Notes: generated from the sequence alone by a model not told the origin. Counted from the stretch's first letter, positions 35,001-45,552 are shown. The stretch is DNA of 64,000 nucleotides from Corinectria fuckeliana (GCA_019137255.1 WPDH01000057.1:62001-126000), one strand, 5' to 3'. Program-made: numbers and translations.

Positions 35001-36527
35001 GACATCCAGATGCTGGCAATGCTTTCATGTATATTCGGCGACTCCTCCGCTGAGGACAGCGTTGCGTACTTCGAATCTCATCTGCCCCAGCCAGAAACAC
35101 CGCTGCCGCTCAAAGCGCCATCCTTTTCCCTCGATTACTTCCCAACGGATGCCTCTCTGTGGAACATTTACGGTCGAAGCTACACCAACTCGGCGTCTGC
35201 GACCCCAATGACTGCGCACACGCCTGTTCATTATGCGGGATCTCAAGCTTCCGACGAGGGGCTGTGGAGCGGAGATCCAGCGTCGAATTCGTATTCTTGC
35301 GGAGAGACGCCCCCGAACAAGTTTAAGGGTTATCTCGGAGAGCTTGAACCGCCCCCGAGCGTGTCCACATCTCCCAATACCCGGTTTGTCCAGCGGGCGA
35401 ACTCAGGTTTGGCATCGGCATTTGCGGCAGGCTTGCCGCGTTCCTTTACTGCTGCGAGCTCATCATCTCCACCGGGGCAGGGGAGGAAGAAGCCAAGCCC
35501 TGCCGAGACTATCCTGAGCAGCCTTGCCCCGAGCATGGGCAACGTGACATGGAGTGCCTCGACCGCCATGGATTCTAGTGGCGGTAGAACATCCCTGTCG
35601 GATGACGATCACCGGAGAGACGACTTCTTGCCCTTGGTTCCAGTGAGCGTTGCAGTTACGATGGAGGATCAAACAATCTTTGACGACGATGGGTGGCTGA
35701 GTATGCCCCTGCTGGAGCCAAGCAGGGCGGACATCTACGCCAACTACCGATACGCGTATGCCGAAATGCTGCAGATGTGGAATCAGCCTCTGGCCCGACT
35801 AGAGATTATGAAGTTCAACGTCCTCAAGGAGGACATGTCCAGCGGGCACCTGGACGGCAGCTCCATGACTGTCCACGACGGAGCGAGCGGCCACGGACCT
35901 GGCCATCACGCGGGCTCGTCCCCCATCGCGATGGGCAAGCGGGATCAGCTTCAAGCCCTGCTGGCTTCAGGCCGGGGCATCGATGTCACAGGAGTCTGCA
36001 GAATCCACGAAACGCAGCTTGAGCCTCTGCGCTACACATCTACAGACTCGGTGGTGGGTGGAGCGGTGGGAACGTGCGACCGCTGCCATCGCATGCAGAG
36101 TCAGCTCCGGTGTGTGTACTGTCTCGAGCCGGTCGATGCCCTGTTCCCCCCTTGCTTGGCATGCGGGTGTGCCAGCCACGAGGCGTGTCTTGCAGAGTGG
36201 CACGCAGCTGGAGAAACGCTGTGTCCTGCGGGTGACGAGTGCAATTGCGTCGAGGAGGCTGCGGACGGCCAGGTCGAATCGTGGGCCGCCCTTCAGGGGG
36301 CTATGCTGAAGGGCCAGAGAAGCCTTCCGATGCTTCCCGGACCAGCCTTGGGCAGTGACGACGAGTTGAAGGCGACTAGCGGCTGGGAGAGGATCGAGCC
36401 AAACGGACCAAGCCGAATGCAAGGGCTGTCGGCTGCCAGCATCAGCCTTGGGAGTCGACTCAAGAAGTCAGCTGGGGAGTGGTCGCGGGCTTCGAGTATG
36501 AGAAGGACCGACAGGGGTCGGTCATAA
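32093..36527 (+). CDS. MTC5: SEA complex subunit Mtc5/Sea3 (WDR59 orthologue)
   Basis: Subunit of the SEACAT/GATOR2 complex that regulates TORC1 at the vacuole in response to amino acids. Two exons, 32093-32253 and 32312-36527; a 58 bp intron (GTCAGT/CGCAG) restores ALAS|PDGLAI; 1458 residues. Architecture: WD40 propeller at about 45-400 (repeats ending in LVWNL, SWDLR, HIWDER, KFWDYS), an RWD domain at about 500-605 (EELLRISTSLPKVKW ... YPKGKAPKF), a long Ser-rich middle, and a C-terminal zinc-binding RING-like module at about 1310-1370 with CDRCH, CVYC, CLACGC, H.AC and C.....C.C ligands. WD40-RWD-RING is specific to this family. The middle contains a GTGTGTG simple repeat, encoded near 34555-34581. 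Confidence 0.93.
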
Positions 36528-36899
36528 TCTAGTGACGAAGTATGTTGGCGTAGTTGGCGTAGTCTTGGCTACTCTGTGTTTTAGTATATGAACCTGGTGC
36601 GCATGGGTTGTTGGATTTACTTGAGACAGGGTACCTTTTTGGATATTTCGCATCTACAGTTTGTTTGAGTAGCTTACTACCTCGACTTATATACGCATAC
36701 GCCGCTTGGATAATTCGAAACCAGCTAATAGATTTGCATGACCTGCGATATCACACTGAGATGGCTTCGTGTCGTTTTGCCTTTTTCTAACCTCAATAGT
36801 CTATCTAACGGCCACCTGAGATCTTCTGCCTCGTGTAAGTGACGCCTCTCTCACTAGTCCTTAATATTCCCTTTGACATATCTATTTCTAATCTTAGAA
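36528..36899. other. Convergent intergenic region
   Basis: Short AT-rich spacer between the 3' ends of MTC5/WDR59 and the 2-hydroxyacid dehydrogenase gene. No gene seen. Confidence 0.55.
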
Positions 36900-38334
36900 T
36901 CACCGCTTCTTGTCTAGGTTTATCACAGCTTGCCCAGTAGCAAGTCTCTCTAGGTTCCCGAGCAGCAGGCCCGAGAGGTTGTCCCAGTACTTGGACGACT
37001 GCCAGGCAATGTGCGGCGTGATGAAGATGTTGGGCGCCTTCCACAACGGGTGCCCCTTGGGAAGCGGTTCCGGGTCCGCGACGTCGACGGCGGCGCCGCG
37101 GATGAGGCCCGTCTCCAGCGCGTGCACGAGCGCGGCGTCGTCGACAATGGCCCCGCGCGCGATGTTGGACAGGAACGTCCCGTTGCGGTTGCGGCCGAGG
37201 ATCTCGAACTGGTCACGGCCGAGGAGCCCGCGCGTGGCGTCGTTGAGCGGCAGCGACACCACCAGCAGGTCCAGGTCCTGGCCGAGGAAGGCGTCGACGT
37301 CGGCGCGGGCGCTGCCCGAGAACCACCGGCTCGGGATCAGCCCGTCCGGGTCGCCGGTGCCGGGTACGCAGTAGGTGTCGTCGCGGCGGGAGGCCGGCGT
37401 GGGGCGCTCGCGGTGCGTGTAGGCGAAGACTTCCATGCCGAGGGCTTGGCCGAGCCGGGCGCATTGTCTCCCGATGCCGCCGTAGCCCAAGATGCCCCTG
37501 AGGTTTTGTGTAAGCGGAGGAAGGGAAATGTCGAGTCCAGTCAGTCAGCCAGTCAGCCAGTCGGTCTTACATTCTGCGGTTGGTGGAGACGTTGACTCCC
37601 AGCTCGAGTCTGGGCCGCCAGAGCTCTTGTTTCTGCTGGTCGGCGTAGACTTGGAAGTGGTGCTCGTGTGATAGCCATGAGCCGATGACCCACTCGGCGA
37701 TTTGAGGGCTAGAGAAGATGATGAGCATGAATGCTGGGCAATGTAGACATGACGGAGGTGATGGTCCAGACAAAAGAACGCGAGAGACGTACGGCTGACA
37801 CCCGCTGGCGTTGCTGAAGATGACATCCGGGTCCAGATACTTGGGATGCTTCAACCAGGTGTCGGTCCCAGACGAGGCGACCTGGAAGAACCACACGTCG
37901 GGGATGAGCTCGGGCTCGGGCACGTGGTAGATGCAGATCATGGTGGCGCCGCGCCACTGCTCGGCGGTGAGATGGTCCGGCGGAAGAAGCTGGCCGCCGT
38001 CGACGGGCGTCTCGACCCAGCGGACCTCGAGGTTGGGGAACTTGGTCCTGACGCCTTCCAGGAACGACGGGGGAGCCCGGCTGGGCAGGTAGACGAGCAG
38101 AACGTCGCCCTTGAAAGCGTTGGCCATTTTTTGTGTGTGTTGCTGATGTGTAGGTGTTTTGAGAAATGGAGGAGTTGAGTTTTGGTGTTGTTGTTGTTGT
38201 TGTTGCTGTGTTGGCGTCTGGGATGAGAACGGTCGTTGTTGGAGTAGCACCCCAGCTCGAGAAGGTAAAATGTGGCGGAGACGGACCGCTGCAAACTTAG
38301 CAGAGGTCTGGAAACCAGAAGCTACCAGTGACAT
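36900..38334 (-). CDS. D-isomer 2-hydroxyacid dehydrogenase, possibly mitochondrial
   Basis: NAD(P)-dependent oxidoreductase that interconverts a D-2-hydroxyacid and its 2-oxoacid; exact substrate unknown. Three exons in reading order: 38334-37793, 37708-37571 and 37497-36900; introns of 84 and 72 bp; 425 residues from the ATG at 38334. The Rossmann motif GYGGIGRQ follows the second junction; catalytic Arg is in NIARGAIVDD, Glu in VDVADPEPLP and His in TPHIAW. Two other in-frame starts exist: 38373 and 38127 (MANAFKGDVL, also good context). The sequence between 38334 and 38127 is Arg/Ser/Gln-rich and lacks acidic residues (MSLVASGFQTSAK..., RPFSSQ), which looks like a mitochondrial presequence followed by polyglutamine, so start choice would decide location. 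With the short start the enzyme is 356 residues, the usual cytosolic size. Confidence 0.88.
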
Positions 38335-39331
38335 GGCAGCAAAAGAAAAAAGAAAAGAAAATACACAATGCAACTGAGCTTCTTACACTGTTCAAGAGAA
38401 ATAGAGAGAGAGAGGAAGGGAAGCTCTCCGAATTAATAACTGATCAAGTCGTAGATGTGTCAGGTCTCCTCCCCGCTGTATAAGTTAAGGGACCCACCTA
38501 AAGCTAGGTACCTACTAAGCTACAGTGGGCGTAGGTATATGTACGATTGCGCCCTACGCCCTTGGAGCGGAGATGCTGTCAAGAGAATTTCGACGACGAC
38601 GAGGGACCCGGCTTCGTTGCTGCCATTGCCATTTGCTATCTGTCCGGAAAACTAGTTGGGAGGAAGTTCTCACAAACTCGGTAGACAGTTCTTGCCATCA
38701 ACACCCAGGCCTTAATCAAGCCACCCCAACATCATCACGTTTTCACTTACAGTTAAGAACCAGGGACTATGAGTTATTAAACACCGTTTGTTGGGTAGGC
38801 AATTTAGTCGGCCATCTAGTCTAGACCATCCTGCCACTCATCTATCCGTGTCAAAAGCAAACCATTCGCGGCCAGACTCGAAATGCCTGCAAGTCTCATC
38901 GATGAGCTGGCAATCATGTCGTCAGACTCAATGTGCTTCCAGGCCTCATTCAACTCTCAGCCGCAAAACCAAGAAAGACGTCTCCCAAAGTCAGATCCAA
39001 AAAGCGTCTCGGTTTCGTGGCCAGCCTCGAGGCGCCTGCAAGTCTTATCAAGAGGTTGCCGAGTCTGCGGCTAGTCCCCGAGTGCCTGCAGATCTCATTG
39101 ATCCGACGCTCTCAAAAAACAAAGAGATAAAATCCGTGGCAAGTGCCGACATAGGAAAGTAAAGTAAAGTCTCTTCGTGTGGTCGTGGCCCTGAAGCAAG
39201 ACCTGTGAGTCGAGCCGTCGGTTATCGCGCCTGATCCATTTCGCCAACCGTAAGCGTAGCCTGTCATCTGCCAAGCACACCCGTCAGTTCCTGACATCTC
39301 GAAGACGTGATCGGGGGAAGGCCAAATCCAT
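38335..39331. other. Intergenic with degenerate 50-bp repeats; no confident gene
   Basis: The promoter of the dehydrogenase gene is at the left. A plus-strand frame (38788-39162, 124 residues) lies over a degenerate tandem repeat and is probably not a real gene: overlapping plus-strand frames in the other two phases are equally open. TAGGTACC words occur near 38506-38520. Confidence 0.45.
38870..39160 (+). repeat. Degenerate tandem repeat, about 50-bp period
   Basis: The word GCCTGCAAGTCTCAT and variants recurs at 38885, 38935 (GCTTCCAGGCCTCAT), about 38984 (weak), 39034 (GCCTGCAAGTCTTAT) and 39084 (GCCTGCAGATCTCAT), with a further partial match (GCAAGT) at 39139. Spacing is 49-51 bp throughout. 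Units are diverged, so the array is old. 50 is not a multiple of three, which argues against selection for a coding repeat. Confidence 0.55.
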
Positions 39332-40657
39332 CTAGAGCTCAGCGTAACAGTTCAAGATGCGAGACTCGCCCACATTGTCATTCCAGATCTTCCGCGTCAG
39401 CTGCCATAGCTTCCGGATCTTGAAACTCGTGGCGTTATAGTCTTCGGCCCGCGTGGGAGGTTGAACTGCCTCCCACGCGTGATGGGGCTCGCTGGGGGGA
39501 ACCTCGTCGCCCGGCCGGATGACCCAAACGCGCAACACCATCTCAGGCAGAGACTTGCGGAGATTCCTGCCGAGGAGGAGATGGTCTTCGACCTCGGCGA
39601 AAGACAAGGGGGTGAACTCGACGCGGTCCGTCTGCGTGTAGTAGCGGAAACCTGCCCACTGGCCGCCGATGGAAGTCTCGTTGCTAGAGTAGCCCATGAG
39701 GCCGATGTTGGGCACAAAGTCACTGGGCGTGAAGTCTGGGTGGGAATCCTTGTAGGGTCGAAGAGAATCCAGGCGGGGGGTGAAGAACGAAAAGTCGGCG
39801 TGCTGTTTCTCAGCAACCCTCAAGGCATGACGGTTCCAGTCTTCGCGCTCTGGCTGGCCTTCCCATCGTGACCGGACCTCGCTCTCGGCCTCGGCATCGG
39901 CGAACAGGCTTCCAGCATGCGGCCACGGCATCCCCGTGTCGGCCGCAATGCCCTTTCCCTTGAAATAGTTCGCGGCTTCGTTCTTGTAAGCGTTGTAGTC
40001 GGGGCTTGTGCTCCAGTTGAACAGGTTGCGCCGAGGCAGCTCGCCGACGACGTGGGGCTGGAACATCTGGTAGCCGCTGATGTGCCAGTCGTCACGATAC
40101 CCCTGGGCCAGCACGGTGAACTCCTTGAGCTTGGGGAACAAGGCCAGATCCACCTTTCCAAGCGGTCCCCTGAAGATGGGAGCGAGAATGGCGGGCTGGA
40201 GAAATTGTGGCTTGGAATGGGTCGAGACCAGCTTTTGGAAGGGAAAGCAAGGAAGCTGAACGGACGGGCTGACCATGTAGCCAGGAAGGAAGAGCTCGTG
40301 CGTGACAAACGTCTCTGCAACTGGATCCATCAGGACGGTGTCACCGTTGATGTCCCTGAAACGAGCGACGTGCCTGCGCAGAGCGATGCTTCGAGCCTCG
40401 TGGTTGACCTGAGAAACGCTGTGGGCGTCGCTGAAGTAGTCTCTCCTGCTCTCTCCGTGGTCGATGAAGCTGACAATGGTGGAAGACAATATGATTTCCC
40501 AGATTTGCAGTCGAATTTCAAGGGGCAGATGTTGAAAGGTGACAGGACCACCGTGGAGAATTTTCTCGGAAGATGGACCTTCGTTGGAGGATGGACCACC
40601 GTTGAAAGGCTGCTCATCGGCCTCGAGCAGTGTGCCCTTATCACGGGATTCGGACAT
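39332..40657 (-). CDS. 2EXR domain-containing protein
   Basis: Fungal protein of the 2EXR family, found in large expanded sets in Pezizomycotina; molecular function unknown. Single exon, 441 residues, ATG at 40657. The N-terminus is Gly/Pro/Ser-rich with a GGPSSNEGPSSE pattern; the 2EXR domain begins at about residue 40 with FQHLPLEIRLQIWEIIL, then VSQVNHEARSIALRR. The remainder contains WISGY-like and aromatic-rich segments with no recognised fold. Upstream DNA carries a degenerate repeat and two perfect dyads. A second 2EXR gene lies 1.2 kb further on, same strand. Confidence 0.85.
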   Translation of the reverse strand: MSESRDKGTLLEADEQPFNGGPSSNEGPSSEKILHGGPVTFQHLPLEIRLQIWEIILSSTIVSFIDHGESRRDYFSDAHSVSQVNHEARSIALRRHVARFRDINGDTVLMDPVAETFVTHELFLPGYMVSPSVQLPCFPFQKLVSTHSKPQFLQPAILAPIFRGPLGKVDLALFPKLKEFTVLAQGYRDDWHISGYQMFQPHVVGELPRRNLFNWSTSPDYNAYKNEAANYFKGKGIAADTGMPWPHAGSLFADAEAESEVRSRWEGQPEREDWNRHALRVAEKQHADFSFFTPRLDSLRPYKDSHPDFTPSDFVPNIGLMGYSSNETSIGGQWAGFRYYTQTDRVEFTPLSFAEVEDHLLLGRNLRKSLPEMVLRVWVIRPGDEVPPSEPHHAWEAVQPPTRAEDYNATSFKIRKLWQLTRKIWNDNVGESRILNCYAEL

Positions 40658-40689
40658 CGTGTTCTCCCTGACTGGTTTCGGAGGATTAA

Positions 40690-41005
40690 GCCTTGATAGC
40701 TACCTAGTAGCTAGAGTGAAGAGAGCCGAAGTTGATGATGTGAGGGGGTCAAGGTTGATAGGCAAGAGCCGTTGAGTTGATGACCCAAAGGATCGATGCT
40801 GATACTCAGGATATTATCCTGAGTGCAGGTTGACAGATGGGAGTTGCTAGACCGACGACCCAGATGATCGAGGTTGATACTGAGGAGAATCCCCTGATAG
40901 TTGAGAGACTCCCCCGACTCAGTATGCTTAGACTTGATGATGCAAAAGGTAATTCCTGATAATCAGGAGAACTAGCGTGTATGGGATCGAATGTCCGTGT
41001 TGATG
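40690..41005 (-). repeat. Degenerate repeat array with TTGATA/G core
   Basis: The core TTGAT/CTGAT followed by A or G recurs at about 40693, 40731, 40754, 40776, 40798, 40873, 40892, 40933, 40955 and 40998, mostly 21-24 bp apart between 40731 and 40798. A longer pair, GATGACCCAAAGGATCGATG and its relative starting at 40854, is 74 bp apart. It lies just upstream of a 2EXR gene (its start is at 40657). Confidence 0.45.
40804..40824. repeat. Perfect inverted repeat, 10-bp arms
   Basis: ACTCAGGATA and TATCCTGAGT flank a single central T. A second smaller dyad, TCCTGAT-A-ATCAGGA, lies at 40954-40968 and shares the TCCTGA/TCAGGA half-site. Both are 147-311 bp upstream of the 2EXR start codon at 40657. 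Confidence 0.7.
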
Positions 41006-41899
41006 TGAGGAAGGGGCGGAAGAAAAAGAAAAAGAAAAGGCAGAGCGAAGAATTGGACAGGTAAATATATATGCACTCCCTACCTTGCTTGTCATTCACA
41101 GCTCACACAATCTTCGGAACTCCCCAGTCAGGCAGACGCGAATCCACACTACAAAAAAACATTGTTCGAGGACGGTACTCCATTTCAGGCTTCCTTTTCG
41201 CTACATGGTCGCGAATCTTCTGCGGCTGTTCTTGGATCACGCATATAAGTTGTGTCTGCCGGACCTTTGTTCCTTCAACCTCGGTGCCTCAGCGCCCAAG
41301 TTTTCGACGAAGAGTATTGCACACGGACGTAAGTTGTATGGGTGCGCAACACCGTATAGATGGTTGATTTCCTCTTACATGGCCAGCGTGGGCACTTTGG
41401 TCCCTCGAGACTTCGAAGACTTTAGGCTTTCCTAAGCTATACCGTTCAATTCATTCTCGTTTACTCTCAACTCCCAAGTTAACGGCACAAAGACGCATTC
41501 CTAAAAGGCCGGGTTGCGTAACCCGCCCCGTCCGTGATTGAAGAGCTCTTCAGCTCCAAAGTCTCCACCATATCGTTCTTGACTCGTACACGAACTCGTC
41601 GGCATTCTTCTGTCCAACCACGAAGCCAGTCCAATTTATATAGGCTTTGGTTGAGCAGTGCATTCCAGAAAGCTTGCCGCGTGAGCCCCAAGTCTCCTCG
41701 CGGCCCGGCTCACAGGGAGAGTGTCGATGACCGTTGCCCAGCGATGACGCATTTGCTGCCGGATCAAGGTGTCGAAAGTCTCCGAAGCGAAGCGACCAGA
41801 AAAGAAGCTATGCTCCAGCGAGGTGTCTCCGGCCGAATGACTTGGGCATCCTGTTTGACGCCCAGCACCATCGACAGCCGTCTGCTTCGTCCCGCGGCT

Positions 41900-42874
41900 T
41901 CACTTTGGTCCTCCTCGCACGTGGCGTCCGACTTCCCAACCAGACTCGCTCCATCCCTCCCACTGCAGGTCGAATGTCAGGATCCTTTCCACCAGCACCC
42001 ACCTCATTCTGTCCTGGCACGTTCGCTTGCCCTTGGATTTCTCCGCCTCCTCTTCCACGTGCCACGGAAGTATTCGCACCCACTTCAAGCCGTCTGCGGG
42101 TGCCTCGTATTTTCCGTCGATGAACATGACCTTGGAAACCATCTTGCTGCGTCCCTTGTTGAGCTCGTGACAGTCTGGCTTCCCACATCGACCTTCGTTT
42201 AGAACTGCTTGGGCTTCGGCGTCGCTCAAGTCCAGGGGCGCCATCTCGATGATGTTCTCGTCGACCCAGTATCTGAATTGCTTCGCGAGGTCCTTTAGCC
42301 GCATCTCATACGAGGCCTTCATATCCACCTGAACCATCCACGCTGGGTCAATCTCGCCAACCTTGACAATCCATAGCTCTTCCAGGTTAGGAAACCAGAA
42401 CCTGTCGAATTCGATTTTGCCAAAGTCCCGCTGGCGATAACATGCCGAGAGGTAGACCGAGTAGTGATAGGGCCCTTCTACTCGCCCGTCATCGGGGAAA
42501 CAGTCCCAGTACGCCATCCTCTTGATTTGTGGCGCCAGGCCCTCGAGGAAGGGATCGGATACTTGGTCCGAGATTTGGTGGTCGCAGACGAGGATGTCTC
42601 TGTTGAAGTCAAAATAGGATCCGAAACCGATCGGCTCGTACCCTTGCCGGGTCTCCGTCCGGGCCTCTATATTGAGTTGAGTGACGCTAGGCAAGGGGTA
42701 GGACTGGTGGTTTTGGACCAGGTCACCGAACAAGACGACCCGGGGCTCGACGGCGCGGGACCATATTTTGAGCCGCAACTCCGTGGGGAGCGAGCCGAAG
42801 TTGGCTATTGACGAGGACCGGGAATGTGATGGGCTCTCGGCGCCATTCGATAGGAAGGATCGTACAGGAATCAT
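41900..42874 (-). CDS. 2EXR domain-containing protein
   Basis: Second member of the fungal 2EXR family in this window; function unknown. Single exon, 324 residues, ATG at 42874. The domain begins at about residue 25: FGSLPTELRLKIWSRAVEPR, then LPSVTQLNIEARTETRQGY. The rest is aromatic- and acid-rich with WDCFPDDGR, FWFPNLEELWIVK and a basic C-terminus. Outside the domain it shows little resemblance to the neighbouring 2EXR protein, so it is not a recent tandem duplicate. The end (GWEVGRHVRGGPK) is intact. Confidence 0.85.
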   Translation of the reverse strand: MIPVRSFLSNGAESPSHSRSSSIANFGSLPTELRLKIWSRAVEPRVVLFGDLVQNHQSYPLPSVTQLNIEARTETRQGYEPIGFGSYFDFNRDILVCDHQISDQVSDPFLEGLAPQIKRMAYWDCFPDDGRVEGPYHYSVYLSACYRQRDFGKIEFDRFWFPNLEELWIVKVGEIDPAWMVQVDMKASYEMRLKDLAKQFRYWVDENIIEMAPLDLSDAEAQAVLNEGRCGKPDCHELNKGRSKMVSKVMFIDGKYEAPADGLKWVRILPWHVEEEAEKSKGKRTCQDRMRWVLVERILTFDLQWEGWSESGWEVGRHVRGGPK

Positions 42875-43827
42875 GGTTCAACGGTTGAGTACAGATTGGT
42901 GTCAGGCAGTGGTGGCAACAAGAGATTCTTGAGACGATGGTAACTAGGCAAAAAGTCCAGGGCAGCGGTTTTAATCACACGTCGGCCTGTAAATTCTCGA
43001 GCAGGGGGCTTGACGAGGACGGAAACGGTGTCATACACGTTGGGGGGGGTGCCGCCGTTTGCGGTAGTCTCGGGGCGGGGGCAATAATGATCCCCTTGCT
43101 TGAAGCCATCGTGGGACGGGTGGTGTTGATACTGTGCCACAGCCACCCAGAACCGGGATGGTTCACCGACACCGCTTCTAGCGGTTCGATAGCGGCATGG
43201 CTGCATGGACAGTCTCGCTCCCTCGGTCAGCTAACCAATCATGACGCTTTCCAAGTCAGAAAGTGGTGATGAGACAAGGGTGAGCCGCAGATGGTGCAAG
43301 ATGTCCAATGGACGATCACACCCAGGCATCGGGTATTTCGCGCCTCCTGGCCTCTTAGCTCGTGCCCTTTTTAGAAGTCAAAGCCCGCCATGCGCCAACG
43401 CGGGCCTAGCTACGGCAAAGCGTTCTAGGAAGCGCCCGGATTTGGATATGTCATTGTGTCTCAGTGTCTCTGTGTCCGGTGGCGGTAAAGAACCAGCGGA
43501 GATCCGAGTTCGCCGCGACATGAAACTCTGTCTTCGGCGAAGGCTCACCGGTGCGGGATTGCGAGAGACGTCGTCCCAGAGAATGGTCTGATGTGATGGG
43601 AAAAGTTGGCAGGCCATCCCAGACTGTGGCTGCATGGGGATACGCGCCTACGGCCCCAGATGAACGAGCAAGGTGGGAGCGGCAGGCGACGTGCTGCCAG
43701 GACGGGCTCGGAGGTGAGGACGGAGGAGACCAGTATCGGAGCGGAGGCTGGCAGGGAGTACTTGGCGCACGCGGGCGGCAGGCCCCCCCCCCTGGTGACG
43801 CTGGGGAGCCGGGATCAGCATGTGCTG

Positions 43828-43902
43828 GGGAATGGGGAATGGGAATGGGAATGAGAATGGGAATGGGAATGGGAATGGGAATGGGAATGGAAATGGGAAT
43901 GG
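43828..43902 (+). repeat. (GGGAAT)n hexanucleotide microsatellite
   Basis: About twelve copies of GGGAAT with a few single-base changes (one GAGAAT, one GGAAAT). Simple replication-slippage repeat in intergenic DNA. Confidence 0.9.
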
Positions 43903-44807
43903 TGGCCGGGGATTCCTCCCGCGTCAAGGGGTTCCGCCCAGAGTTCATTGTCGTGTCTCGGGGCCGTTTTCATCCACGGAGCATGAGACCAAGTCAGTTG
44001 CCCCCTTTGTGAATGCTGCTGACCCGCGGGGAGGTTGTCTGAGGCCCAATTGGTGCTCACGCAGAGGTTGAGAGGGTGCAAGACCTCTCTGTGGGACGGG
44101 TCGGGGTGCCTGTCTCGCGGTCGAAGTGAGGCGGAAAGGCTTCAAGGGATGCGGGTAGCCCCGCGAGTGGGGCTTGCGAACTCGAGGCGGGAGGGTACGC
44201 GATTGGTGCCGCCTGACCGGTTCCGGGACAATCCAAGCTCGAACTCCATGGGCAAAAGGCGTGTGATTGGCAGGCAGATCTAGGTTTCGGCAGCCTTGGA
44301 ATTTTATCGAGATCGAGCCAGCCGGGCTGAGGAGGACGCGGTCAGCCGTTGACGTGCGGAAAGTCCGGGAGGTGAAACGATTAGAGGACATGCAGGCCTA
44401 GAACTCTCGTCCCCTACCTGATACTGCATAGTAGGTAATGAAGTATGCTTGAACTGTTGGGATCCGGGGGAAACGTGGTCCACTGGCTGCAAGGTCAAGG
44501 ACGGCAGGCAGTCGGAAGTCCGGGGGTGTGGTGTTATCAGTGTGACAGGTTGACAAGACTGCATTCTTCGATGCTGTAGGCCGGCCGCGGATAAGACGAA
44601 AGGCTCGGGTGATTGAGACGGCCGTCTCCTGCCTCCCAGTGCCAAGGCGGGCTGATCAACAGACGAGTTCGCCCACAAAAGTTCCAGGTTGACCGACGTC
44701 CTCCGCGTATGTGTGCGTCACGATCACAGAACAAGTGAGAGACAGGCTGCCACGAGACTGTCACTGCTGACTGAGCAGCAGATCTCCAGCTGAACTTGGA
44801 GGGTTGA

Positions 44808-44826
44808 ACTATGTACAGTACATAGT
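44808..44826. repeat. Perfect 19-bp inverted repeat
   Basis: ACTATGTAC and GTACATAGT flank a central A. No gene within 700 bp on the right; significance unknown. Confidence 0.7.
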
Positions 44827-45552
44827 ACTCAAAGGAGGGGCACAGACCTCCCGGGTTTCAGCCATGCGCAGCCTCTGAAGCATTGGATTCGCGTCGTCAT
44901 CTTTGGTGCATCGGTTGCATTGGATGCATCCAATTAGTGGTTGCGTTGCAGTGCGCCGTGGATTCCATCCTCGCAGACGGCTACATACGCTGCACAGACG
45001 CAACGAAGCAAGTTGCTCGTTCGTAAGCTGCCCTCTCCATTCCCAGGAGAGAGCTCGAACCCATGGGATGCTGCACCCGCATGTGGAGGTCATGCAAGAG
45101 GGATGCTACGAGCGGAAGCTCAGCTGCTGACGGGAGGTTGCCCGATGGCGACTCCACCACGGCTGCGGGCGGAAACGCGCCTGAACAGACAGACGCGCCT
45201 ACTGAATCCATGGTTAGTCCAGGGTGGTCTGTTCTGTGGTGGAGGCGTCTCCCGCCCGTCCCCGCCCACTGCATGTAGCTAGCTTGCTAGCCTCCCCACA
45301 GGCGCTGCCATGCCCTGTCGGGACTAGACCACTGGCCCGCTATGTAAGGGAAACTTCGGCGACCCACCACCCGCTGCAACTCGCTTGGCACGAAGCATCC
45401 AATCCCATCCACATCATCACATTCATCCTCCTCCTGCGTCGGCGTGTCCAGCTCAGCTCGACGCTTGTCTCGTCGCTCTCCGCTCTCCGCCTCCCGAGCC
45501 CTCCCGCTCCCGCTCCCGCTCCCGCCGCCGCTGCCGGCCCCCCCGATCGAGC

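Larger units (their letters stand above)
40658..41899. other. Intergenic between two 2EXR genes, repeat-bearing
   Basis: Promoter of the 39332-40657 gene. Contains the degenerate TTGATA/G array described separately and the inverted repeats. Plus-strand frames at 41071-41435 and 41534-42202 have no protein-like features and the latter is antisense to a real gene. No gene called. Confidence 0.5.
42875..45552. other. Intergenic, 2.7 kb, simple repeats, no confident gene
   Basis: Many short open frames on both strands are products of high GC; none has protein-like motifs or plausible splice partners. Contains a run of 10 C (43783-43792), the GGGAAT microsatellite, a perfect 19-bp inverted repeat at 44808-44826 and a CTCCCG run at about 45498-45525 in the leader of the Gpi2 gene. 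Confidence 0.5.

Noticed and set aside
38788..39162. Plus-strand open frame of 124 residues
   Set aside because: It lies over the degenerate 50-bp repeats; the other plus-strand frames are equally open and there are no motifs or introns.
43378..44678. Dense overlapping frames on both strands
   Set aside because: They are mutual shadows in GC-rich DNA; none has a domain or plausible gene structure.
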